Source: Ceratobasidium sp. AG-K
Lineage: Eukaryota; Basidiomycota; Agaricomycetes; Cantharellales; Ceratobasidiaceae
DNA length: 64,000 bases
NCBI GenBank assembly: GCA_037039685.1
Contig: JAWNGF010000004.1
Location: 2,666,001 to 2,730,000 of the forward strand
Reading direction: 5' to 3'
Position 1 is the first letter of the stretch, and each line of letters opens with the position of its first letter. Below the pieces are notes generated by a model that worked only from the letters and a program-made list of their open reading frames with translations, did no database searches and was not told the DNA's origin. This document shows positions 23,344 through 33,621 of the stretch, in pieces. Both the position numbers and the translations under genes were made by a program.

Positions 23344-24688
23344 GATATCACGTTTAATCATTGTACAATTCGACCCGATGGGTGGATTATGTGTAACGAC
23401 ACCCCCCTCATCTGGGCTCTTGCAGATCGCCGACACTTGTTACCACTCTATCCTTCCATACTTCTCATTTCTCAACATAATCTAGCTTACATTAACTACC
23501 ACGCTCTTCTCCGAGGTATCAGATAGAATGATCATGTTATTACTGACTCCTTACAACTATTTAATATACCTATGACAACTACTTTCTTCCGTCTTTGTCC
23601 CGAATCACTGTGAAGCCTAATCGCGCTGAATTCTAGTCGTATCGGCACTGAGAACTCATGACTTAAGGCGCTAGATATAATCCATCACTGAAAGCGGCCG
23701 TTCAGCGCGTTTGCTCTGACGACATGACGACATGACCACATTGAACGGTAATTATAGCATGAAGTAGCTGGGCTTCTAGTATATGAACTTCTCGTGTTTT
23801 CCACCCACAGCACAGTGAGCCAAAATCGCCCTAGGTTGTGATGCATTTCTCCAAGCAGGGTGCACGAATGTTGCTTCCGAGATAATTACATGGCCCTTTA
23901 CACATGAAGAAAAGAATTAGCCTGGAAATATCAAGTAGTATAAACTGAAAGATATGACCGCGGCGGCGAAGTTAGTAGGTTTAGAGCCTATTGGCGCGCA
24001 GGAGTGCTGTGTAGCATTTAGAATGTTCAAGAAATATCTAGGAGCAGGCGCCTTGGTCGCTCCCGATGTTTCAGTGGCGTCTCAGCTTTCCCCGGTGATT
24101 GTTGAGCACCGAGTGGCAACACATGCATCCTAAAATGCGTTGCTTCGATTTTTATTATTATTAATGGCGCTCCTCCTTCAAGTTGGATATGGTGGGTTAT
24201 CAGACAGGATGAGTTGGAACGTCGACGAGTCTCTAGACGAGCATGGTGGAAGCGAGCCACAAGGCACAATCATAGGCGACATCCCAGCAAAGAGGGGCAT
24301 ACTGGATTGTGCCATACAATAATGCCGGTCGTTCGAGTTAGGGGAAATCCAGACCGATTTGAGTATTCTCGCGGTAAGTAGCTTGGCGTCTATTTGGTAC
24401 AGATTTGGGCGTGCCTATTACGTATACCGGAAAGGCTTAGCTCCACTCACCGTCGACTAAAAGGCGTCATCCGAAGCCCTTATCACACCATCTGTACACC
24501 CGTGAGTACACCCAAATCCGTCTATGTATGCACCCAACCGAATCAGCCGTCGCTTCGGAAAGCCGATCAATGCATCCTCGAGGTCAGTACTTGAGGAAGC
24601 CTGGGTGCTGACGTTTTCTTATCGCCTTCTTGCTTCGAGTAGCCTCTCAAAACTGTCTGGCTCTTCCTTCTGACCTCAACTCTCTAGC
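23344..24688. other. AT-rich non-coding stretch
   Basis: No open frame longer than about 80 codons and no family match was seen on either strand. It separates the decayed NACHT-WD40 gene from the transporter gene and presumably holds that gene's promoter at its right end. Confidence 0.4.
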
Positions 24689-26681
24689 ATGAACGAAAAA
24701 ACCTCTCAGCTTGAGCGCGACTCAGCGGCCGAGCGTGACTCGGTACACGCAGCGCGGAGCGATATCCTACCTAAGGGGTCGGTCGATCCAGTATACCAGG
24801 CCAAGGCCGAGTTGCTCAATGGTGTTATACAGGAGATCGGAATGGGCAAGTATCAAGTAAGTCTCTTGTCTCGTTAAGCGCGCGGTATCCGAATGCATAT
24901 ATAGTGGCACCTATTCATCGTCACCGGATTCGGATGGCTAGCCGACAACCTATGGCCGATTGTTACTGGTCTAATCCTTGCACCTGTTGTACAAGAGTTT
25001 TCAGCCAAGGGACCATTTCTGAAACTCGCCCAAAATGTGGGACTATTGGTTGGCGCACTTGGCTTTGGCGTTGGGAGTGACATCTGGGGTCGAAAGTACG
25101 TTCAACGCTAGCAATGGGACTTTTTTTTTTTTGACTGTCTGTCAGGCTATCGTTCAACACGACCTTGGCCATTGTTGGAGTATTTTCCACTGTTGCAGCG
25201 GCATCACCCACCTTTGCAGCACTCTCAGTGTTTGCAGCTCTATGGAGTGTTGGGGTACGCCATCGCTGCATTTGTAAGCCCCTACTGACCGATGGTTTAG
25301 GTCGGTGGCAATCTTCCAGTGGATAGTGCTATCTTTCTCGAGTTTCTCCTGGGACACACCAATACCTCCTCACCATCCTATCGATTTGGTGGGCATTTGG
25401 TCAACTGTTGGGAAGTCTAGTTGCATGGCCAATCATCTCGAATTATTCGTGTGAAGCGACGGCGACGACATGCGCAAAAAAGGATAACATGGTGTGTCCC
25501 TCTTTTTTGATAAGAATACTTTAGTTTGACCTGTGGTAGGGCTGGAGATACTTCCTTATTGCTATGGGAGGGCTTATGATCGTTCTCTGGATCATCCGGT
25601 TCTTTGTTTTCCGGTTGTACGAGTCGCCCAAGTACCTCATGGGCCGGGGACGATTTGCAGAGGCAGTAGAAGTAGTTCATGCAGTAGCTAGGTACAACGG
25701 CAAGACGACCACTTTGACAACCGAACAGCTCGAGGCGGCAGGTGTTCCCGAGGCAGACAGAGAAAAATCGAAAGATCCAGAATCTGCAGCGCCGGAGCTT
25801 GACACAAGTGCTCGAGCCGCAATTCAGAGGAAGCTCGAACAATTCAATGGGGATCATGTACGAGCACTGTTCGCAACCAGGAAACTCGCAATTTCGACAT
25901 CGCTCATTATTGCAATTTGGGGTATGATTTGCGTTTCCACCTCTGCAAGCCTCGAGTTGACTTGTCGCAGCCATTATCGGTCTTGCTTTTCCGCTCTACA
26001 ACGCCTTCGTCACCTACTTTTTGGCAACCCGGGGCGCGGATTTTGGTGACGGTTCTGTCTATATCACGTACCGTAATCAAGTGATTCTCAGCGTGATTGG
26101 AGTTCCCGGAGCATTGTTGGGAGGATGGGCTGTTGAGGTGCCATTTTTGGGGCGCAAGGGGACATTGTCAATTACTACTAGTGGGAATATCCCGTTGCCT
26201 TAAGTGGAGATTAAACTAACAATCCTTCTCGATTAGTCTTGACAGGCGTCTTTTTGTTCGTTAGCACCACTGCGCGGAGCTCAGATGCGCTACTCGGGTG
26301 GAATTGTGGCTACAGCTTTACCAGCAACGTGAGTGCTTTTCATCTGTCGTGCTGAAAACCGTGATTTACCACGTCCTAAATATTACTCAGATAATGTACG
26401 GTGTCCTCTACGCTATGACTCCCGAGCTATTCCCCACTAAAGACCGGGGAACGGGGAACGGGATTGCTGCGACTGCCAATCGAATTTTCGGCATTATGGC
26501 ACCGATTATTGCGCTGTATGCGGACCTGTCGGCAAGTCTCTGGTTCCGCACTATGTGAAGATACTAACTCTGTAGGATGTAGACTTCAGTACCGATATAC
26601 GTCTCGGGCGCACTATTTATCCTCGCTGGAATTGTTGCGTTGCTGCTGCCGTTTGAGCCTCGTGGAAAGGCAAGCTTGTAG
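24689..26681 (+). CDS. Major facilitator superfamily transporter (sugar-porter/SV2-like)
   Basis: Twelve-helix transporter of the plasma membrane; substrate unknown. The ATG at 24689 opens a hydrophilic N-terminus (MNEKTSQLERDSAAERD). Exons then give FIVTGFGWLADNLWPIVTG, VGALGFGVGSDIWGRK (loop 2-3 motif), VGGNLPVDSAIFLEF, HQYLLTILSIWWAFGQLLG, a helix ending in FRLYESPKYLMGRGRF (the PESPRYL-like motif), VYITYRNQVILSVIGVPGAL, YGVLYAMTPELFPTKDRG and LFILAGIVALLLPFEPRG. TAG is at 26679-26681. One base is missing near 25350 (CTCCTGGGA, where the family expects the codons for LPGTHQ). The last intron, 26532-26582, has a GCAAGT donor. Order and spacing of motifs fit the SVOP/SV2-like branch. Confidence 0.9.
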
Positions 26682-27407
26682 CCATACAACGATCATAAAA
26701 TACCTTGTTCTCTTTGCGTTTGGATAATTGAATAAATGTCTTTCCGAGTTCTCCGGGGACTGCACACGGAGATAAGCTTCAGGGCTGCGCGCTTCCCCGA
26801 AAGTCGTTCGGCGAGCTAAGTACACATTTACAATCCTACGGGGACTGCGCACCTCCGGCCGGCTCGAGTTCGGGTGAACACACTACTGCTGTATTGCTAC
26901 TACGAATGTGTCATTGATCGACCGAACCTCGGGTGGTTGGCTGTGGTTATCGCCTCCCATATATGGATCAAAACTTGGCATTCGGGCTATATGCGGACTT
27001 TTCAAGCCATATAATTCTATACCACACGGACAAACGATTAGTATACTAGAATAATTGTAAATCGTATTATAATACGGGATGAACCGAAAAGTATCCAAGT
27101 GCTAGGAGGAAAATTCAACTCTCGACTCGTGTTTACGGAGCTTTGCACCGCGCGACCTACACGTGACCAACGAGCTTGATCCGTCCGCTCGTATGCCTCT
27201 TCAGGACGCGTGATGCCTAGACAGAGAAAGTTTATAACTGCCCTTCGCGACCGACCACCACCTCAACTTGTTCTACTTCTCTGTCCTGGGATACTAGTAT
27301 CCTGACTGTCAACTCTTTTCTTTGGGATTTCGACCGCCGCGCTTCTCAAGTCAAATCTCTCCCCGCTTGCAGTCTATCATGTTTTCTTTATTGCGTCCGG
27401 TGACTTT
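26682..27407 (+). promoter_or_regulatory. Intergenic region upstream of the branched-chain E2 gene
   Basis: No gene is supported. A CACGTG box lies at 27160-27165, and a pyrimidine-rich stretch precedes the start. Confidence 0.35.
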
Positions 27408-29176
27408 ATGTCGTTCCCAATTATACGCGAGCAACGCGGAAGGCTACGGTCATTACACTACTCTGCCGCTCTACTCGCGAAACAAAAGTCGCTCAAAACC
27501 TTTCATCTTGCCGATATTGGTGAAGGAATAACAGGCAAGTCTGATAACGTTAGCCCCTTTAGCTATACCAGCACTAACGCACTTGATCACTTCAGAATGC
27601 GAAGTATTGAAATGGTACCTCTCTCGGCTTACTCTTCTACACTGATCACTGACTTAGGTAATAGGTCAGTTAAACCCCACAGCAAAGTCGAATCCTTTGA
27701 ACCCCTCTGTGAAGTCCAATCCGACAAGGCGAGCGTCGAAATAACAAGCCCATTCGACGGTGTAGTCAAAGAGATCCTCGTTCAGGAAGGGCATATTGCC
27801 AAAGTCGGAGAAGGACTCTGCGTTATCGAGATCGAGGAAGACTCAGATGGGACGACGGCGAGCGAAGTGACTACCGCGGCTCGACCAGTTGCACCGGAAC
27901 CGAGCACCAAGACGACTTCGTCGACCGAGGGGAGCTATACTCCACCTCCCGCGACTAGGAAACATCATCCTTTGGACCCCGCGCGCCCGGCTGAAACCCT
28001 AAACGCTGCCCACACTGAGAAATCTGGGTTCGAAAAGACGGGGAGCCAGGCGCTTGCTACGCCCTCTGTACGGCACTATGCCCGGTCACAAGGAATCGCG
28101 GATCTAGACGCCTTGGCACCTGGATCTGGCCGAGGGGGGCGAATTGAACGGAGTGATGTGGACGCGTACCTGAATCGGTCGAAGCAACCGACAAGGAGTG
28201 GGGCAACTGCAAGTCAGCAAGTACCCGTCGGTGAAGAGGTGACGATCGAGATGGGCAGGACAAGGTGGGGAATGTGGAAGAGTATGACCAAGGTAAATTG
28301 ATCCAGTTTGAGTGGGACTGTGACTGACATGATTTCCTTTGGGTAGAGTTTGGAGATTCCGCTCTTCGGGTGCGTCCTACTCATGTTCATTATTCGACGC
28401 AAACTGATATTTTGGGTAGATACTCGGCTACACTGGACCTTACGGCGCTCAACGACATGCTCCCCATCCTCAACGCACACATCCCACAAGAATACAAACC
28501 ACCACCACCCGCACCGAAACACGCACCCTCCATCTCACCCGACTCGATATTTTCTGGCTCGCCCAATGCCAAACCGGATCTCACTGCCTCGTCGGACCCA
28601 TCGTCGCATTTCAAGCGCATGACAATGCTCCCATTGCTCCTCAAGACTCTCTCGCTGGCCATGATGGAATGGCCCGTTATGAGGACGCATATCAACCCTG
28701 GGGCAGACGCAGCCGCTAAACCGTCCCTCACAATCCGACCTTCAGCGGACATCAGTATTGGTTTATCGACCCCGACGGGACTTTACACCCCCACCCTAGT
28801 CGGACTGAACAATCACTCTCCGTACACCATTGCCGGCTCACTCGCTCGTCTCGCGTACCTAGGCCGCCAAACGCCCTCGGGACTCACACCCGCCGATATG
28901 CCCAAGAAAGGCGGAACGCTCACCGTGTCCAACGTCGGAGCCATCGGAGCCGGCAAGTGGGCCGTACCGAGGCTAGTCCAGGGCGGCGGGGTGGCGATTG
29001 TAGCAGTAGGTCGAGCCGAGTGGGTGGTCAAGCCCGATGGACAGCGGAGACTCGAGGTGGGCGTGAGCTGGAGTGCGGATCATCGGATAGTCGAGGGTGC
29101 TGAACTCGCGGCGTTTGTCGAGAGCTGGAGAGCGTGGGTTGAGAATCCTGCGAGACTAGTTGGGGTTGGCAAGTAG
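27408..29176 (+). CDS. DBT: Lipoamide acyltransferase (E2) of branched-chain 2-oxoacid dehydrogenase
   Basis: Mitochondrial E2 core that passes acyl groups from branched-chain keto acids to CoA. In order: lipoyl domain (HLADIGEGITECEVLKWSV; lipoyl lysine in EVQSDKASVEI), a Pro/Thr linker, the E1/E3-binding domain (TPSVRHYARSQGIADLDALA to RIERSDVDAYL), and the catalytic domain ending SWSADHRIVEGAELAAFVES. The catalytic HRxxDG motif reads HRIVEG, a Glu for the usual Asp. Intron 27535-27595 is GC-AG; the next ends at the AG before GTCAGTTAAA; two more lie near 28292 and 28370. The ATG at 27408 gives an Arg-rich presequence. An upstream ATG at 27379 (MFSLLRPVTLCRSQ) is a better presequence start but is one frame off, perhaps through another missing base. 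Confidence 0.92.
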
Positions 29177-29531
29177 ATTTGGGATCGTAGAGGTTTTGGT
29201 TCGATACGTTTCGTGATTGTTTGGGTGGGTTGAGATCGAGCCACAGGGTTAGGTGCTGAGGCGGAGTCGGAATCGGAATTGATGTATGCAGTTAGTAGTA
29301 AATTAAACAAGGATTGGCGAGAAGTGTGCAAGTCTTTGAATTACTTTCCTGGATTAATCACGTCCATACCCACGCCCTCCGATAATGAACCCGCAATTTC
29401 CCGAGGCATGAATCTTTATCGCTCACAAGGCTCAAAGGGTAGAAATGACCATATTTTTGAGTATTCGCATCGTTGGGTACGTGGAGGGTGCGGGAAATAG
29501 GGTGGGTAGGGCTACATGCGACAGGGAGAAT
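29177..29531. other. Convergent 3' intergenic region
   Basis: Lies between the ends of the E2 gene and the oppositely oriented QCR9 gene. Nothing further is visible. Confidence 0.4.
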
Positions 29532-29981
29532 CTACTCTTCCGACTGCTCGACGTATTTCGAACGGATGTCCTTCCATTGTTTCTGTAGCAAGGCAAATTA
29601 TTTAGCATATGAATGGTGGTGCATGTAACGTATGGATTAGCCAGGGAGTCAATGCATTCTTGGTGCGATATAGGGGATAGGGGATAGGGGATCGTCGCAC
29701 TGGTCATTTCCCATGGTAATCGTGCACTAACAAAAGAACGACTGAGAGAATAATATTAATTATTTACTCACCCCCTTGTTATTGTTGTCCCAGATCGCAG
29801 TGGTAGCCTGGTCGAAACCAATGCTAAAGGCGAAGGCACTGGCGAAAATCGTTGCGACAAAGACGCTGTTGCGTCGGGCAATCGTGTTGTAGAACGCGTT
29901 GGCGAACTGTATTAAATTATCGATATTATTTCGAATGAGTAATTAATCTGTGTGAGTCAATGAGCGCCAACTTACGCCCAT
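29532..29981 (-). CDS. QCR9: Cytochrome bc1 complex subunit 9
   Basis: Small one-helix subunit of mitochondrial complex III. Three minus-strand exons join cleanly: 29981-29976 (MG), 29906-29772 and 29582-29532, giving about 63 residues. The protein starts MGFANAFYNTIARRNSVF, continues with the membrane helix VATIFASAFAFSIGFD, and ends TTAIWDNNNKGKQWKDIRSK and an acidic tail; this series (RRNS, AFAF..GFD, TT..WD..N.GKQWKDIR) is diagnostic. The first exon has only six coding bases. Intron 29583-29771 is longer than usual and carries a short tandem repeat. The gene is too small to stand out as an open frame. Confidence 0.9.
29669..29692 (+). repeat. Short tandem repeat ATAGGGG x3 in a QCR9 intron
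   Basis: Three adjacent 7-bp units inside QCR9 intron 2. Not telomeric by position; a microsatellite. Confidence 0.7.
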
Positions 29982-30153
29982 GTTGTCTCTCGGCGGTATG
30001 CGTGAAGATGGGAGTGTCCTGTAGAAATTGGGCAATTTGCGCTCGCTTAGCTTAGGCAGCGTGGATGAGATGCCTCAGGGTCTGGCACGAGATGCCTTCT
30101 CCGAGCGCTTGTTCCTGTGAGTTCAGAAGACAACACGCGCATATGGCCGACGA

Positions 30154-33051
30154 TTGAGATGGAAACAGCAGAAAATCCCTATATGTTCCAGGCTCTCTCC
30201 CGACCAGCCCGGGCTAGCAGGTCTTGGAGTCTCGAGCATGTCTTCGACTAGCATTCCGGCGTCAGTTACCCGCTCCTCCACATCTTCTGTTGCAACTACG
30301 GCATCTCAGACGGGCTCCTCGGCTTCGACAACGGGATCTGTCTCAGGCCCTAGCTTAGTAGGCGCAACGACCAAAGTGGAGGCGAGCTCGATCAGAAGCA
30401 ATGGGACAAGCACTTCATTTACGACAATGACAACATCGGCCTCTACATCGACCATCAGCGCATCTAGCTCTACTATTTCTAGTGTGCCCATTTCCACTCT
30501 CGCAACTAGTGAGTATTGTGTGTTGTGTTGTATTTTGACGATATGCTGAATAAACATCCGCAGATACTACAACATCCAGCCCATCTCGCTCGTCTAGCTT
30601 CTTGCCCTCGACAACGACAGGTCGTCAACATGGGACATTTCTCGAAATACCGAGCTCATCTCTCGTATCAGCGACTACGTTCACAGAAATATTTACAAGC
30701 ATAGCCCCAGTTCCGACTGTTTCCCTCCCACCCCTTCCAACGATAACCACCGGTATAAGCCCCGACTCACCCGATCATGAAACCCACGAATTTATCCTTG
30801 ACGTGGGCAATTGGTAATTTCCCCAAGTTTTGTGGCACGTCAAAGACTTACGAGTTATATTCAGTGCGGGTATTGGTACACCTAAGGTGTTGGATCCCAG
30901 GGGGCACGCTCCCAAACTAACGTCCCTAGGTAACGGCAAATACTCAGTGGTGCTCGGAGACCGGGACGACTACGACTTGGCCTACACCGCCCGCATTTTC
31001 CTGGCGGACTCCGACTCCGAGGGAAGATGCGGGACATGGGGACGTGAGTATCCATTTGCACAGCCCCCATGAAGGTTGCTAACCTAGCCACAGTATGCAC
31101 TTTGGTATACGCTACTTTTGGACTCGGAGACGGCATCAAGCTCAGTATTTCGAGTGATGGTGAACGCAGCCTTACTATGTATCCGTTTAGTATATGGATG
31201 GATGGTGCGGTCACCTTGGATGGCCGGCCCGCCAATACGCTTGAAACTGCGTCTCAATGCTGGGGCTGGACAGAGAAAGAATGCCCCAACGCATCAACGG
31301 TACGTATCTGCGCGTATGCTGTGCTGGTTAGGGTTGATGTTCTAGCGTAGGATGATAAACATCCGGAATGGACCATTTATTCAAAGTCGTCAACTGCTCG
31401 GGCGTACGTTTCGTTTTGTCCACCCGACGGACCAGCACTTTCGAGTGTTGGTCCGAACCCGAGCCCAAACCTGTCAGCCGTGATACAAGGACCAGCCGAA
31501 ACATACATAAGGGTCTCGACGGTAACAACCATACTTGTTTCGACAATGGTCTCGCCCCAGGAACCGACCCCGAGCGCAACTCGAGCGGCGGTCGCCAACT
31601 CGAATCAATCCATAGACGACTGCCGTGGCGGTACGACTACTTGTATCCAAGATAACACGTTCATTTCTGCGGACGAAATTTCGACTTCCAGCTCTCTGTT
31701 TACCCAACCTGGGGGAGCGGGCGGTCCAACCCAGACGACGTACATCAGGTTGGATACGACTACCACTGTGCCATTACAACGTTTATGATCACTCGCGCTA
31801 CTTTATTGCCGACGAGCTGGATTGTGGAGAGTACAGATACGGTAGGGACCTTTGCCGCGTTGAACCCAAGTTCGAGTTCAGAGGGCTCGGCCAGTCCGAG
31901 TAGGACAAGAACGAAAAGACCTGGCCCCACGACGACTGTTACGGATTGGGCTGAGACAGCTACAGAAACGCCTGTCAGGCGACCTACCTCAACGTCCTCG
32001 ACTGGAGATGCGTTCGCCGATGGCCTCCCTCCCGATACTACTATCACTACTTCCGACGCTACCATTACTCCCCCTGCCTCTTACCACGTACTGACATCCT
32101 GGACTACATGGATCGAAGTCAACGGATCGACCGTACCTGCCATCGCAGGAGAGGCGGGAATCGAGACCACGGTACCCGTCACCTATATGCTGGACTCGAG
32201 CACCATCATCCCTGTCGACGCACTGAGCTCAATCAGTGTCGAATCTACACGTACCGCCTCTACTTCTCCCACGGCTTCGATTGCGGCAAGCCAAGACAAC
32301 TCATCACGTTCGCAGAGCAAAATTGCTGGCGCGGTCGTAGGCACTCTTGTCGGGCTTACACTCGGGAGCATATTAATCTGGTTTATATGCTACAAACGAC
32401 GCAGGAAGCGGAGTCGGGATTACGTGACACAGGGGAGTCCGAGTTGGGGTAACAGTCGGGAGGATAGGTTGTTGGATTTGGATGCGGCACCTATGGGCAG
32501 CGCGGGAGAACAGGGGAGAGAAATGATCGTACAACCATGGGTCGCACCTGTATCTGTTGTGCGAAGAAAGGACGCGGAGCGTTCGGCCGTGAGTACTGGA
32601 ATGGATGTGGGTACGAGCGCAAGTGCAGGCGGTTATGACGTTGCTGGTAAGTGTGCTTCGTATTTCAGATGGTTTTGCACTGACAGCCAAAATAGGCCCG
32701 AGCCACGAACTTGATGGATCTACAGAGTCAGGGCATGCATCAGAATGGTCCCATTTCCAAACGTCGAGCGAGCAGCATTCACCGATAGTCGGAGTACGCG
32801 TTAGGAAGGCTCCTTCTCGGTCCCAGCCCCAATACCAGCCTCCGCCTCAATCCCGCTCGCCATCATCGCCGCAGCGACCTCAACTAGCACACTTCCGTCA
32901 CCCGTCGCTAGCCAACCCTTCAGATTCGTTACTTCCCATGCCGTTCGAGGTTGGCACGCCTCCAGCCTCGCCTTTACGACGGGTTGAAAACGTCGAACGA
33001 CAGAACGCGATTCCGCCATTATACAACGAGGCCTGGAACACCGTTCGATGA
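30154..33051 (+). CDS. Array paralogue A: Ser/Thr-rich one-pass membrane protein with PPxY tail
   Basis: Unrecognised family. Most likely start is ATG 30238, which aligns with the paralogue start at 33622; 30154 is upstream in the same frame. Order: Ser/Thr-rich stalk; a conserved module across exons 30780-31480 (FILDVGN, GIGTPK, GRCGTWG, SIWMDGAVTLDGRPA, SQCWGWTEKECPN, EWTIYSKSSTARAYVSFCPP); a second Thr-rich stalk; a motif LTSWTTWIEVNGSTVPAIAG; a membrane helix (VVGTLVGLTLGSILIWFICY) with stop-transfer KRRRKRSRDY; cytoplasmic QGSPSWGNSREDRLLDLD and EMIVQPWVAPVSVVRRK; a Pro/Gln/Ser-rich tail; and NAIPPLYNEAW at the end. No clear signal peptide is visible, so an upstream exon may be missing. 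One base appears lost near 31777. The plan resembles fungal wall-stress sensors (WSC/Mid2), but by architecture only. Confidence 0.7.
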
Positions 33052-33621
33052 TTGTGTTTATATTGCTTTCTTCGCTAATGTTTATGTTATGTTGTATGCG
33101 AGTATTGGACAGTTTCCAGAGTCGAACTTTTTTGGCTTGTGCTATTTCTTGGAACAATTGAATGGAGGGGCGGGATGGAATTGGGGTTGAATGTATGCTA
33201 TCTTGATATTCGGGCAATTATAGACGATTTTTGAACATTCCTAGTGACGTCCCTCTGTTGTAGGCTCTCACGATCACACTGCTACAAATCTCTGGCGCCC
33301 ATCTTCGCAAAATAATATAGCCTGGATCTGGTGGCGCTTGTCACACGTGACACTCGCACCAAGATAACCATGCTGTTTCACACCACCATCACGAAGTTAA
33401 TACCTCAATTACTAGCTCAAGCAACTTCCTCATCGAGATTAGTTCAATCAAGGATGACTGGATTGGCTCGGGAGAGATATGAATGGGTTGCCATCCGGGA
33501 TCAGGGTTGTCGGAGGTTGCCTCTGCTTCACTACAAGACAGCACGCGCAAGTGGCCGCCGGATGAAACGAGCAAACGATTCTTATATTCCTCGAGATCGT
33601 CTCAGCCTTGTCTAGTCGAAC
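33052..33621 (+). promoter_or_regulatory. Array spacer A-B with conserved upstream block
   Basis: Bases 33331-33400, with a CACGTG at 33344-33349 and ATGCTGTTTCACACCACC, match 37430-37500 upstream of paralogue C. A short leader-like reading MLFHTTITKLIPQLLAQA starts at 33370 and could be a first exon with a weak signal peptide. Confidence 0.45.

Noticed and set aside
29669..29692. ATAGGGG repeats as an internal telomere trace
   Set aside because: The unit is not the usual fungal TTAGGG and only three copies occur, inside an intron.
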